A stretch of 64,000 nt of DNA from Massilia pinisoli (GCF_024753285.1 NZ_JANUGW010000003.1:372001-436000); one strand, 5' to 3'. Counted from the stretch's first letter, positions 50,048 to 59,429 are shown. The notes: generated by a model from the sequence alone, not told the origin. Made by a program: numbers and translations.

Positions 50048-53000
50048 CTAACGGGGCGACAGCCAGCGACCCCACCCGCGCAAGGCTTGCTGATATCGCG
50101 TAAACAACCGCAGCCAGCGCACGCGCCGCGGGCCATCCGCATACGCCAGCGCCGCCTTGATCTCGATCCGCCACGTCGTCCCGGCACCGGGCGCCGTGCG
50201 CAGGACGGCATCCGCATGGATCAGGCGGGCCCGCTCTTCGATGCCGGGCAGGCCCCAGTGGCCTTGCTTGGCGTCGGCGTCGACGTCGATGCCGCGTCCG
50301 TCGTCGCGCACGGTCAGCACGAGGGCGCGCGCACCATACTCGACGATTACGTCGTGCTGCTGCGCATCCGCATGGCGGAAGGCGTTGCGCAACGCTTCGC
50401 GTCCGATGGCGCACAGCTCCTGCTCGACGATCGGATGCAGCGCCCGTGCCTCGCCCACGCAGCTCAGCGTGAACCGCTGGCCCGGCGCGGCGTCCTGCTC
50501 GCCCACCATGCGCAGATACTCGTGCAGCGCGGGCCCGTTGCGCTCCACCGCGCGCAACGCGGTGATCTTGTCGCGGCCTTCCCGGATGGCGTACGTGGCG
50601 TCGCCCAGGCTGCGTCGCAGCGCGTCGCCGAGGCCGGATTCGGAGTCGGGCAGGATCGTCTCCACCTTCAGCACGAAGCCCTGGAACGTCTGCAGCACGG
50701 TGTCGTGCAGGTCGCGCGCGATGCGTTCGCGCTCTTCCAGCTGCGCGCTCAGGCGCGCGGTGAGCGTGCGGGTCAGGTAGCGCACGCGCAGACAGTAGCC
50801 GAGCCAGAGCAGCAGCAGTCCGGCCACGATGCACGTCACCTTGAAGTACACGGTCTGCACGAGGGTCGGCGCGATGCGCAGGTCGAGCGTGCGTTCGTTG
50901 TCGCTCCACGCGCCGTCCTCGTTCATGGCACGCACGCGGAATCGATAGTCGCCGGGACCGAGTCCCGTATAGGTGGCGCTGCGTTCGGTCCCGGTCTGCC
51001 ACGCGTCGTCCACGCCGTCGAGCCGGTAGCTGAACACGACACGCTCGGGGCGGCTCAGCGCGGGCGCCGTGAAGTCGAAGCGCAGGCGCGTCGTGCCGGC
51101 GCGGATATTGGGCGGCTGCGTCGGCGCGTAGGCGACGTCGTCCCCCGTCACCGCCAGCAGCGACGGCTGCGGCGCGGGAAGCGTGTCGTCGCGCCGCGCC
51201 AGGTCGGCCTCGACGATGCCGTCCGTCGTCGTCACCCACAAGCGGCCGTTCACCATCCGCAGCGACACCACGCCCGCGGCGGTGCCGGTGTAGCCGTCGC
51301 GTACGCCCATCAGTGCATAGCGCAGCGGCGCGCCGGTCTCCACCGCCCGGCGCCAATCGCTCGCCTCGATACGCAAGAGGCCCGTGCTGCCGTTGAGCCA
51401 GCGGGCGCCGTCGGGGGCCACGACAAAGCCGGTGACACGCTGCAGCACGTCGTCGCGCAGCGCGCGCAGGCGCCGGAACCGCCCGGCATGGGAGACGACC
51501 ACGCCGCCTTCGCCAGCCACGACCAGTTCCGGCGCCGAGGACACGGACGTCACCTCGCCGATGCCGCCCAGCGCCGCCTGGTCATATTCCGTCCGCACGC
51601 GACCGCCCTCGAACAGCACGAGGCGTCCGTCGGCCAGCGCACGCCACATCTGGCCATGCTTCCCCGGTGCGCTGAACACGAACTCGGCGTCGCGCAATTC
51701 GCCGATCGGCTTCCAGTCGCGGCCATCCCACAACTGCACCGGGACGTTGAATCCGCCGAGCCAGACACGTTCCCCGTCACTGCGTGCCCACGCGGCCAAC
51801 GGCAGGGGCCCCGGCAGATCGACATGGGTGTCGCCGCCGGCGCGACGCAGCAGGATGCCGTCTTCCCTGAGGAGCACGACCGTGCCGTCCGGGTCGACCG
51901 TCGCGCCCCGGTACTTGTCCGGCAATGCCGTGAGGCTGCGCGCGGCGGGGGCGTAGCGCCATCCCCGTTTTTCCTGCGGCGCAACGACCCACACGCTGCC
52001 ATCCGCGTCGGGCGCGACATGGAAATCGCCCTTGATCGCCGGCAGCCCCACGGGACGCAGGGTGTTGCGGCGGAAGCGCTCGATGCCGGTCGGCGAACCG
52101 AGCCAGATGTCGCCTTCGCGGTCTTCGAAGATGACGCGGGGCGCCAAGGAACCCAGTTGGCCACGCTGGTCGAGCCGGCTCGTCGTGGCCGCGGCCACGT
52201 CGATGTAGCCGCCAGCATCCTTGCCGGCGGACGCGGCCAGGCAGACGCCGGTCGGGCAACGCAGCGCCCACAGGTTGCCGGCACGGTCGAAGATGGCCGT
52301 GCTGCCCGATATGTGGCTGAGGTAGGCCGGTGGCGCGGACGCGCCGGCCGCGGGCGCCGCAACGAGCGCAAGAAACCGGTCCCCGCCAACCCAGAGCCGG
52401 CCGTCCGGCGCGATCCTGAATCCCTGGATTCTTTCCGACTGTTCGCCGTTTCCCTTGCGCAGTTCAATGGGGATGCAGCGGCCCGTGGTCCGGTCGTAAC
52501 GGAACAAATGGCTGAGTGTCGTGCCCCACAACTGTCCGTCAGGGCCGAGCGCAGTCGCGACAGCTTCATCGGGACAGCCTTGCGCCGCGCCGAGCACCGA
52601 CCAGCGCCCGTCCTTCAGATGGCGCAAGCCATACGACGTGGCCACCCAGACCGACCCATCGCGATCGCGTTTCACGTCATTGGCCCAGTTGACGGGGCCG
52701 CCGTTCGTCGCAGGAGCGATGTGTTCGAGCCTGCCGTCCGGGTGGAGTACGCTCAGGCCCGGGGCCTCGTAGCCGATGTACAGATCGCCGTTGGGCTGGG
52801 GCGCCAAATCCGAGATCCGGGGACTTTGCAAATGCGCGCCGTTCGTCGCGGCGAATAGGTAGAAACGCACGCCATCGAAGCGGTACAGGCCATTCGGCGT
52901 TCCCAGCCACAGCCAGCCATCGGGCGTCTGCGCCATGCGCGTGACCTGCACCGGCGCCCCGTCGCTCGCGGTCCAGACGGCGTGATTGTAGTCCGCGAAG

Positions 53001-53083
53001 GTCGGGTCATGATCCTGTCCGAAAGCCGCCCCGCTCAAGACAATACCGAGCAGCGCGCAGCAGAATCGTTGCATCCGGATCAT
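50048..53083 (-). CDS. Propeller-type sensor histidine kinase (HisKA_3), orphan
   Basis: A 1011-residue membrane sensor. A signal peptide (MIRMQRFCCALLGIVLSGAAFG) is followed by two-component-regulator propeller blades (TPDGWLWLGTPNGLYRFDG, RDGSVWVATSYGLRHLKDG, DREGDIWLGSPTGIERFRR) and a Y_Y_Y domain (FSYRLDGVDDAWQTG, ATYTGLGPGDYRFRVRA). A TM helix (VTCIVAGLLLLWLGYCL), a NarL-type dimerisation domain with H793 in RERIARDLHDTVLQTF, and a HATPase domain (TVRDDGRGIDVDA, HWGLPGIEERA) complete it. The usual partner is a NarL/LuxR-type regulator, but none is adjacent, so it is an orphan here. Propeller sensors of this kind often detect extracellular sugars or polymers. Confidence 0.92.
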   Translation of the reverse strand: MIRMQRFCCALLGIVLSGAAFGQDHDPTFADYNHAVWTASDGAPVQVTRMAQTPDGWLWLGTPNGLYRFDGVRFYLFAATNGAHLQSPRISDLAPQPNGDLYIGYEAPGLSVLHPDGRLEHIAPATNGGPVNWANDVKRDRDGSVWVATSYGLRHLKDGRWSVLGAAQGCPDEAVATALGPDGQLWGTTLSHLFRYDRTTGRCIPIELRKGNGEQSERIQGFRIAPDGRLWVGGDRFLALVAAPAAGASAPPAYLSHISGSTAIFDRAGNLWALRCPTGVCLAASAGKDAGGYIDVAAATTSRLDQRGQLGSLAPRVIFEDREGDIWLGSPTGIERFRRNTLRPVGLPAIKGDFHVAPDADGSVWVVAPQEKRGWRYAPAARSLTALPDKYRGATVDPDGTVVLLREDGILLRRAGGDTHVDLPGPLPLAAWARSDGERVWLGGFNVPVQLWDGRDWKPIGELRDAEFVFSAPGKHGQMWRALADGRLVLFEGGRVRTEYDQAALGGIGEVTSVSSAPELVVAGEGGVVVSHAGRFRRLRALRDDVLQRVTGFVVAPDGARWLNGSTGLLRIEASDWRRAVETGAPLRYALMGVRDGYTGTAAGVVSLRMVNGRLWVTTTDGIVEADLARRDDTLPAPQPSLLAVTGDDVAYAPTQPPNIRAGTTRLRFDFTAPALSRPERVVFSYRLDGVDDAWQTGTERSATYTGLGPGDYRFRVRAMNEDGAWSDNERTLDLRIAPTLVQTVYFKVTCIVAGLLLLWLGYCLRVRYLTRTLTARLSAQLEERERIARDLHDTVLQTFQGFVLKVETILPDSESGLGDALRRSLGDATYAIREGRDKITALRAVERNGPALHEYLRMVGEQDAAPGQRFTLSCVGEARALHPIVEQELCAIGREALRNAFRHADAQQHDVIVEYGARALVLTVRDDGRGIDVDADAKQGHWGLPGIEERARLIHADAVLRTAPGAGTTWRIEIKAALAYADGPRRVRWLRLFTRYQQALRGWGRWLSPR

Positions 53084-53190
53084 TTCCGCGCTCGCCCCAT
53101 CGTGTCGACTCCGTTCAGTGTTACCTCATGAATAAGGTCCCATTGTAGAGTTTCCGAGCGTTTTCAGCAGAGGGCGACTGTCCAGGCAGC

Positions 53191-53619
53191 TTACTCGCCC
53201 GGTCCAGGATCGTCCGGATTGTCATTTTCCCAATGCAGCACGATCTCCTTCGGCGCGGTGCCCAGCTTGACGGTCCGTTTGAAGGTCTTGCCCTCGGCCG
53301 CCGCGCTAATGCGGTACGTCCCGGCCGGCAGCTTGGCGAAGAACATCGGGCCGACGTTCGCGACGCTCAGCAGGTCGGTGCCCTTGGCGTCCATGATGTC
53401 GAGCTGGATGTCGGACCGGTAGGCGCCGCTCTGTTGCGTGGCGAAGGTCAGCAGCAGGTTGTAGTCGGCGCGCTGGGCTTTCATGGCGGCTTGCTCTTCC
53501 AGGCCGACGCCGCCGTTGGCGTAGGTGATGCCGTTCTGTTGCTGCGGGGTGGTGGCCGCCAGGACGGCGGCCGGGGTCAGGCAGGCGGCGAGGATGACGG
53601 CCGCAAGTGTGCGTTGCAT
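53191..53619 (-). CDS. Small exported protein of unknown function
   Basis: A 142-residue protein with a Sec signal peptide (MQRTLAAVILAACLTPAAVLA). Its C-terminal part looks like a small beta-sandwich (LLLTFATQQSGAYRSDIQL, GPMFFAKLPAGTYRISAAAEGKTFKR), similar in style to carboxypeptidase-regulatory-like or PEGA-like folds (LPAGTYRI). The ATG at 53619 is set by a strong AAGGAGG ribosome site 8 nt upstream. It ends in an acidic tail (DNPDDPGPGE). No operon partner. The function is unknown. Confidence 0.8.
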   Translation of the reverse strand: MQRTLAAVILAACLTPAAVLAATTPQQQNGITYANGGVGLEEQAAMKAQRADYNLLLTFATQQSGAYRSDIQLDIMDAKGTDLLSVANVGPMFFAKLPAGTYRISAAAEGKTFKRTVKLGTAPKEIVLHWENDNPDDPGPGE

Positions 53620-53796
53620 GGCATTCCTCCTTCTGATGATGTAAATATCACAACGGTCATTATCGCGCTGTCGGGCCGGAAGGGGCGCGCGCCTGGTGTT
53701 GCAAGGTTGGCAAGTCAAGCGGCGATTCGATTCCGTTGCATATTCGCCAGTCGGGAACCGTGCGCGGGTGTTCCGTATAAGTTGCCAAGCCTTAAC

Positions 53797-53805
53797 TGTT
53801 ATACT
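53797..53805 (+). promoter_or_regulatory. Extended -10 promoter of the SMC-like operon
   Basis: TGTTATACT (53797-53805) is an extended -10 element (TG-n-TATACT). No good -35 lies upstream. Transcription would begin near 53812, about 56 nt before the first gene of the operon. Confidence 0.5.
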
Positions 53806-53867
53806 GACGCCCCCGCGCCCGCCGGCGTCAATGTGCCGCGCGCGACAGCAGACTGGTAAGCCTTACG

Positions 53868-55268
53868 ATGATCGACAACCTGGCAGCAACCGCCGCCGAC
53901 CTCCAATCCCCAGCGCTAGATGAGACGGCAGCCGCTGCTGTCGACCCGCTGCAGACGCACTTCCAGGACGGAGTGGCGCCGGACGAGATCGAGCATGTAT
54001 ATCACCTCAAGCGCGCGCAGCCGATGCTGCAGGCGTTCACGGCGCTGTTCCACGGCTCGCAGGACGGCGTGATCGTGCGCCTGCTCGTGCTGCGCGAACT
54101 CGCGTCCGACGCGATGGATTCCGCGTTCTCGCGCGCCGACATCAACCAGAAATTCGCCTACCTGATCCCGGAAAGCCTGGAGACGGTGCTGGGCCGCCTG
54201 CGCAGCCACGGCCTGCTCGCGTGGGACAACCCGGCCGCCGTCTACCGCATCACGCCGCTGGCGCGCAACGTGCTGGCCGCCCTCGACACCCTGCTCGCGC
54301 TGGGCAAGCCGGAAGAGGACGAGGCCGAGATGGGCTTCCTGCTGTCGCAGGTGGCGGGCGCGCAAGCCGTCGGCGGCGTCACTGTGGAGCAGCTGAAGCA
54401 TCTACTGGGCCGCCTCGTCGAGCTGCACGAGGAATTCCGCGACGCGATCGCATCCGGCTCCGAATTCCGCCTGCGCGCGTCGCAGGCCAAGTGGCACATG
54501 GCGTGCGACTGGGTGGAGAAGGGCTCCGTGATCCTGCGCGCCATCACGTCCGACGAGCGCGCCGATTCGGCCACGCACCGCGCGGCGCAGGCGATCGGCC
54601 GCGCGCAATCGCAGCTGCTCAACATGCAGGGCATGTTCTCGCGCGCGCTGAACCAGATCGAGCGCCAGCGCGTGCACCTGGGCCAGTCGGGCCTGTCGAC
54701 GACGGACATCAAGCGCTGGCTGCTGGCGCACGACGACCTCGCGAGCCTCGCCGAGGACGCGATCGACCGCCCTGTCGTCCCGCTGTTCACGACGCCGGCC
54801 GAAATGATCGACGTCGCCGAAACGGAACTGATGATGGAGCGCGTGGCGGCTGTCGCGCCGACGGGCCTGCCGAGCGGCGAGGACGCGGCGATGACCATCA
54901 ACGACAACCCCGCCATGCAGGCGGAGCTGGACGACTGGATCAAGCGCCTGTCCGATTTCGCCAACCTGGACAACTTCCCCGTGATGGCCGAAGGCGCGCC
55001 GCGCAGCGTGGCGATCCAGGAATCGCTGCTGCCGGCCAGCTTCGCCGTCGCGTCGTACCGCGCTTCTCTGCTGCCCCTGCTGGGCGATCCGGCCGAGGCG
55101 AATTTGCAGGGCCCGACGGCCGAACTGGCGCGCCTGCCCGTGCGCTTCGACTCGGCCGACGAAATGATCGCGCTGGACGACCCGCACATCGCGGCCATCT
55201 CGCGCGCGACCCTCTCACTGAATCTCGATCTACCGAGCACCCCGGAAAGCAACACGCAAGATGAATGA
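53868..55268 (+). CDS. SMC-complex kleisin-like subunit (MksF/MukF-like)
   Basis: A 466-residue protein, first of three overlapping or closely spaced genes that end in an SMC-like ATPase. The N-terminal part looks like winged-helix segments (IVRLLVLRELASDAM, ADINQKFAYLIPESLETVLGRL, LLAWDNPAAVYRITPLARNV). A helical middle follows (LGRLVELHEEFRDAIASGSE, HRAAQAIGRAQSQLLNMQG). Size, position and fold resemble the kleisin MksF/MukF. I recognise no DUF3375 (JetA) signature, so the subunit assignment is by operon order and architecture, not by clear family similarity. Its last 8 nt overlap the next gene. Confidence 0.6.
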   Translation: MIDNLAATAADLQSPALDETAAAAVDPLQTHFQDGVAPDEIEHVYHLKRAQPMLQAFTALFHGSQDGVIVRLLVLRELASDAMDSAFSRADINQKFAYLIPESLETVLGRLRSHGLLAWDNPAAVYRITPLARNVLAALDTLLALGKPEEDEAEMGFLLSQVAGAQAVGGVTVEQLKHLLGRLVELHEEFRDAIASGSEFRLRASQAKWHMACDWVEKGSVILRAITSDERADSATHRAAQAIGRAQSQLLNMQGMFSRALNQIERQRVHLGQSGLSTTDIKRWLLAHDDLASLAEDAIDRPVVPLFTTPAEMIDVAETELMMERVAAVAPTGLPSGEDAAMTINDNPAMQAELDDWIKRLSDFANLDNFPVMAEGAPRSVAIQESLLPASFAVASYRASLLPLLGDPAEANLQGPTAELARLPVRFDSADEMIALDDPHIAAISRATLSLNLDLPSTPESNTQDE

Positions 55269-55983
55269 CGACGCCCAAATCCTGATCGCGCGCCTGCTCA
55301 CGCACCAGACCCTGCGCCGCGACGACAAGATAGTCAAGCGCGCGCTGTCCGACGACCTGTTCCGCGCCGAGATCGACAAGCGCCTGCTCGAATGCGGCCT
55401 GAAACTCCTCGACAACGTGTACGCGGACCACGTCACGCTGGCCCTGCACCGCAACGTCGAGCCGAAGATCTTCGGCGCCAAGGACATCTGGCAGAACAAT
55501 AATTTCGGCCTCACGCGCGACGGCGTGGCGCTGCTCGTCGTGCTGTGGGCGCAGATCATCCTGCCCAAGCGCCAGCGCCAGGAAACCCACCAGGCCATCG
55601 ACGTCGACCAGTCCGACATGTTCGACAAGGACAATCCGATCCCGCGTGCGGAAGACACGTCGATCGGCATCTCGTACACGGCGCTTCTCGCCGACTTCGG
55701 CGAGAAGCTGGGCAAGAAGACCCGGATGGACATGAACCTGGGCCTGCTGTCGAAGCTCGGCTTCATCGAGCGCCGCGGCGACGTGATCCTCGAAGGTCCG
55801 CTGCTGGACCTGCTGATGGACACCGACGTGCTGAAGGAACGCATCATCAACGGCGCGCTGGCCGACGTGTTCAAGCGCGCCCCGCTGGCCGCAGCGCCGC
55901 GCCGCCACGTCAGCGAAGCCGCGAACGACGAGCCGACGGAACCCGTCGACACGGCCGCCGACACCGACACGCCCCAAGCTTAA
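55261..55983 (+). CDS. SMC-complex winged-helix subunit (MksE/MukE-like)
   Basis: A 240-residue protein whose start overlaps the kleisin-like gene by 8 nt (ATGAATGA). It contains two probable winged-helix units (DAQILIARLLTHQTLRRDD; AKDIWQNNNFGLTRDGVALLVVLWAQIILPKRQ in parts) and a C-terminal one (ALLADFGEKLG, LGLLSKLGFIERRGDVILEGPLLDLLM). The GFIERRGDVILEGPLL strand-turn-strand fits a wing. The size and place between kleisin and ATPase genes fit MksE/MukE/JetB. The acidic C-terminal tail (TDTPQA) is low complexity. Nine nt separate it from the ATPase gene. Confidence 0.6.
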   Translation: MNDDAQILIARLLTHQTLRRDDKIVKRALSDDLFRAEIDKRLLECGLKLLDNVYADHVTLALHRNVEPKIFGAKDIWQNNNFGLTRDGVALLVVLWAQIILPKRQRQETHQAIDVDQSDMFDKDNPIPRAEDTSIGISYTALLADFGEKLGKKTRMDMNLGLLSKLGFIERRGDVILEGPLLDLLMDTDVLKERIINGALADVFKRAPLAAAPRRHVSEAANDEPTEPVDTAADTDTPQA

Positions 55984-55992
55984 GAGACCCGC

Positions 55993-58821
55993 ATGTTCCA
56001 CATTAAATCCCTCGAGCTGGTCCACTGGGACTACTGGCAGCGCATCAAGAACATCCCACTCGACGCCAAGATCATCACCATCGCGGGCCAGAACGGCTCC
56101 GGCAAGACGACGTTGCTGGACGCGCTGCGCACCCTGTTCGGCCTCGATTGCTCGATGGGCCGCACGTACAAGCACTACGCGCGCCACTCGGGCCAGCAAA
56201 GCGCCTGGCTGCGCGCCGTCGTCGACAACAAACCGGTCGGCCGCCAGCTGTCGAACCGGCCGTTCCGCCATTCCGGCTTTTTCAGCGACGACGAAGTCAC
56301 CTTGTTCTGCCAGGTGCAGAAGAACGGCGGCGACTGGAAGCGCCAGTACCTGATGCGACCCGGGAACATCCAGATCGAGGAAGTGACGGAAGCGACGGAC
56401 TGGCTCGGCGTCGAGAACTACCGCAAGCGCCTCGCCTCGGCGGGCCTGTCGCCGGCGATGTCGAAGGTGCTGGCACTGGAGCAGGGCGAGACCGACAAGC
56501 TGTGCGAATACGCGCCGCGCCAGTTGCTGGACCTCGTGTTCCAGGTGTTCGGCGACAAGGAAGTGCTGGATGCGTACGACGAGGCGAAGCGCCACCAGCG
56601 CGACACCGAGTCGGAGCTGAAGCGCTTCGAGGCCGAGCTGGAAACGTCGCGCATCAACCTGGAAGGCCTGCGCCTGCGGGTGGCGAACTACCACCAGTGG
56701 GAAGACCTGAACAAGGAACGCCGCGCCCTCGTCGAGGAAGTGCTGCCGAGCCTCGAGTACCACGAGGCGCGCGAAAAGGCCGCGAACGTCAGCCGCGCGC
56801 TGCGCGAGGCGAAGAAGCCGCTGATGCAGGCGGACGGCCTCCTGTCCGAGAAGCGCAACGCGCTCGCCGCGCAGCAGCGCGCGCTGACGGAAGCGCAGCA
56901 GCAGGAAGTGAAACTCGAACAGGAAGCGAACGAGCTCGCGAGCCGCCTGACGCAGGTGAACGCGAAACTCAAGCCGCTGGAAAGCCTGCTCGAACAGAAG
57001 GAACGCCTGAATAAACTGGCGGCGGACGCCGGTGCCGACATCGCGGAAGTGGCGACCCAGCTGGAAGCGAAAGAGGCGGAACTCGCGAAGAAGAAGGCCG
57101 AGCGCGAAGCGCTGGCCACGCGCATCGCGGGCGAGCTGGCGACGATCTCCGCGCTGCAGGGCAAGACGACGATGCCCGAGCCGGAAGCCCAGCGCCAGAT
57201 GCGCCGCGCGCTGCGCGATGCTGGCATCCCGCACGCCATGCTGTCGGACATCGTCGAAGTGACGGACCCGAAGTGGCAGGGCGCCGTCGAGGGTGTGCTC
57301 GGTGGTTATGCGTCCGTCGTGCTGCTGGAGCGCGCGAAGGATGCGCCGGCCGCGTACAAGCTCGCGGAGAAGGAGCGCTACCGCCACTTCATCGTGCCCG
57401 ACTGCGTCGACGCGCCGGTCGTCAAGGACGATACCTTGCTGTCCGTCGTGCGTTTCAGCTCGAAGGCGCCGTCCTGGCTGATCGACCAGCTGGAACGCAT
57501 CGAGCGCGTGGAGTCCGTCGACGCCGGCTTCAAGAGCGATGCCGACGAATGGATCACGCCGGACGCCTACCACCGCGAACGCCGCGGCGGCCGCTCGCTG
57601 TTCGTCGAACCGTCGCGCTATCGCTTCGGCGCGGCCGGCAAGACGCAGCGCCTGGAAGCCATCCAGAAGGCGCTGCCGTCGCTGGAAGCGCAGGAAGACA
57701 CGTTGACGCTCGCGATCAGCAAGCTGGCGGCCGAAGTGTCCGCGCTGCGCGTACGCATCGCGGGTGTGGACGCGGCGAAGGAGCTCTCGGCGCGCCAGGC
57801 GGAATTCGAGGAAGCTACGCGCGCGCTGGAGCCGTTGAAGGCCGAGCGCCTGCAGGTCGGCGCGCGCCTGGGTGAGCTGCAAGTCCTGATCAAGAACGCG
57901 ACCGTCACGCGCACGCGCGCGGACACCGTCTGGCAGAACGCCCGCATGGCGCTGTCGGAAGCGGAAGCGGGCATGCGCCTGAACAACCGCCGCGTGATCG
58001 AGCAGCGGAGCGAGCATGCGCGCGAGCTGCTCACGTTGCGCCGCTCGTGGCGCCACGTGCCGAAGTCGTGGCGCAGCGCGCAGCAGCGCGCGACGCTCGT
58101 CGCGACGCACCAGAACGCGCACCAGGTCAAGCTGCGCATGAATTCCCTCGATGCGTCGCTCGCGCGCGGCGACTGGGAGCAGGACCCGACCGTCATCGAC
58201 CAGTACGCGCGCCTGAACGACCAGCTGTCCGGCCGCCAGGTGGAGACGGAGGAGCGCCGCTACCAGAACAACCGCGCGATCGAGGCGACGGACAATGCGC
58301 GCGGGGCCTATATCGAGCGCCTGCGCTACACGATCAAGACCTATTCGAAGAACATCCGCGAACTGGGCGAGCTGGCGAACATCGACGTCTCGGTGGACCC
58401 GGTGCGCCTGGAGAACGACGACGTGCAGCTGGCGCAGGCCGGCCTCCACGTGCGTTTCAAGTTCGACGGCAAGGGCCAGATCGGCATGAACGACGGCGAG
58501 GCGTCCGGCGGCCAGCAGGTCATGAAGTCGCTCGTGCTGCTCATCGGCCTGTTGAAATCGGAAGAAGGCTCCGGCGGCTTCGTGTTCATCGACGAACCGT
58601 TCGCCCACCTGGACATCCGCAACATCCAGCTGGTCGGCGAGTTCCTGAAGAACACCGACGCGCAATACCTGATGACGACGCCGCTGACGCACAACACGGA
58701 CGTCTACGATCCGTCCGACCTCACGCTCATCACGAGCAAGAAGAAGAAGGACGTGCAGTGGGCCCAACCGATCTTCGTGCTGCAGCGGCGGCGCGAGGGC
58801 GAGGCGGAGAAGGCGGCGTAA
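55993..58821 (+). CDS. SMC-like ATPase of a condensin-type complex (MksB-like)
   Basis: A 942-residue ATPase with SMC architecture. The N-terminal head has Walker A GQNGSGKT (32-39) and a Q-loop region. Two coiled-coil arms (about 210-385 and 535-780) flank a hinge-like globular part (about 395-525: IPHAMLSDIVEVTDPKWQG, AVEGVLGGYASVVLLERAKD). The C-terminal head has the signature SGGQQVMKSLVLLIGLL (from S838) and Walker B FVFIDEP (863-869), then a D-loop HLD. The length fits MksB (about 930-950) and is much shorter than MukB or typical SMC. A bidirectional terminator follows. It probably loops or compacts DNA together with the two upstream proteins. Confidence 0.85.
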   Translation: MFHIKSLELVHWDYWQRIKNIPLDAKIITIAGQNGSGKTTLLDALRTLFGLDCSMGRTYKHYARHSGQQSAWLRAVVDNKPVGRQLSNRPFRHSGFFSDDEVTLFCQVQKNGGDWKRQYLMRPGNIQIEEVTEATDWLGVENYRKRLASAGLSPAMSKVLALEQGETDKLCEYAPRQLLDLVFQVFGDKEVLDAYDEAKRHQRDTESELKRFEAELETSRINLEGLRLRVANYHQWEDLNKERRALVEEVLPSLEYHEAREKAANVSRALREAKKPLMQADGLLSEKRNALAAQQRALTEAQQQEVKLEQEANELASRLTQVNAKLKPLESLLEQKERLNKLAADAGADIAEVATQLEAKEAELAKKKAEREALATRIAGELATISALQGKTTMPEPEAQRQMRRALRDAGIPHAMLSDIVEVTDPKWQGAVEGVLGGYASVVLLERAKDAPAAYKLAEKERYRHFIVPDCVDAPVVKDDTLLSVVRFSSKAPSWLIDQLERIERVESVDAGFKSDADEWITPDAYHRERRGGRSLFVEPSRYRFGAAGKTQRLEAIQKALPSLEAQEDTLTLAISKLAAEVSALRVRIAGVDAAKELSARQAEFEEATRALEPLKAERLQVGARLGELQVLIKNATVTRTRADTVWQNARMALSEAEAGMRLNNRRVIEQRSEHARELLTLRRSWRHVPKSWRSAQQRATLVATHQNAHQVKLRMNSLDASLARGDWEQDPTVIDQYARLNDQLSGRQVETEERRYQNNRAIEATDNARGAYIERLRYTIKTYSKNIRELGELANIDVSVDPVRLENDDVQLAQAGLHVRFKFDGKGQIGMNDGEASGGQQVMKSLVLLIGLLKSEEGSGGFVFIDEPFAHLDIRNIQLVGEFLKNTDAQYLMTTPLTHNTDVYDPSDLTLITSKKKKDVQWAQPIFVLQRRREGEAEKAA

Positions 58822-58849
58822 ACGTGGGCTTCACGATGGCATAAAAAAA

Positions 58850-58877
58850 CCGGCGTTCGCAAACGCCGGTTTTTTTT
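58850..58877. terminator. Bidirectional intrinsic terminator after the SMC-like operon
   Basis: Arms CCGGCGTT (58850-58857) and AACGCCGG (58862-58869) enclose CGCA. Eight T follow (58870-58877) and seven A precede (58843-58849). It can end transcripts of the SMC-like operon and of the convergent membrane-protein genes. Confidence 0.93.
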
Positions 58878-58891
58878 CATCCGCGGTCGGG

Positions 58892-59404
58892 TCAGATCTC
58901 GCCGATTTCCTTGCGCTTGCGCTGGCGCCAGCGCATGAAGCTCGCGGAGAAGGTGGCGAAATACGCGGCCGTGATCCCGAGGCACAGCATCGTGACGGGG
59001 CTGTCCGTGAAGCGCGGGTTCGGTTTGTTGCTGCCCTGGTTCATGTAGATCTCGATGCCGAGGTAGATCACGCGCGCCACCAGCAGCATGGCGACGAGGA
59101 TGCCCATGCGCGACGGCGGCGTGAAGAAGTAGCCTTCCGGCGTGTCCTCGAAGCGCGTGCGGCGCAGGCCATACGTGCCCAGCGCGATGCCCGCGATGGC
59201 GCCGCCGGCCAGCGCGGCCAGCTGGAACGGGCGGTCGCCCAGTTCCGACGCGGGGATCAGGAGCATGACGGCGAACACGAACAGGCCCGTGTAGTGGCGC
59301 GACATGATGGAGCGCTGGCGCGTCATCTGCTGCTTCAGGCGCGAATAGATGCGCCACACGAGCAGCGGGACGAGGGCGATCAGGGCGAGGGTGGTCAGGC
59401 TCAT
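58892..59404 (-). CDS. Membrane protein with four predicted TM helices, paralogue 1
   Basis: A 170-residue hypothetical protein. TM segments are LTTLALIALVPLLVWRIYSR, GLFVFAVMLLIPA, LAALAGGAIAGIALGTYGL / MGILVAMLLVARVIYLGIEI and MLCLGITAAYFATFSASF. A soluble loop RRTRFEDTPEGYFFTPPSRMGI is shared with the next gene (KTRFEQVGDEFFFTPHAPIGM), so the two are tandem paralogues 25 nt apart. The RWRQRKRK tail is cytoplasmic by charge. No function is known to me; the layout resembles CcdC/DUF1453-type membrane proteins. Confidence 0.8.
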   Translation of the reverse strand: MSLTTLALIALVPLLVWRIYSRLKQQMTRQRSIMSRHYTGLFVFAVMLLIPASELGDRPFQLAALAGGAIAGIALGTYGLRRTRFEDTPEGYFFTPPSRMGILVAMLLVARVIYLGIEIYMNQGSNKPNPRFTDSPVTMLCLGITAAYFATFSASFMRWRQRKRKEIGEI

Positions 59405-59429
59405 TCGATAAAACTCGTGCGATAAAAAC

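Noticed and set aside
54940..58767. Minus-strand open frame of 1275 codons opposite the SMC-like operon (similar very long antisense frames lie at 545-3001, 3272-6313, 21360-23531 and 38621-40531).
   Set aside because: High third-position GC removes stop codons from the opposite strand. The translations are His/Arg/Asp/Val-rich with no domain pattern, whereas the plus-strand products have clear motifs.
53868..58821. Calling the SMC-like operon a complete Wadjet anti-plasmid system.
   Set aside because: No JetD/MksG-type nuclease is encoded nearby, and the smaller subunits do not show JetA/JetB signatures that I can recognise.
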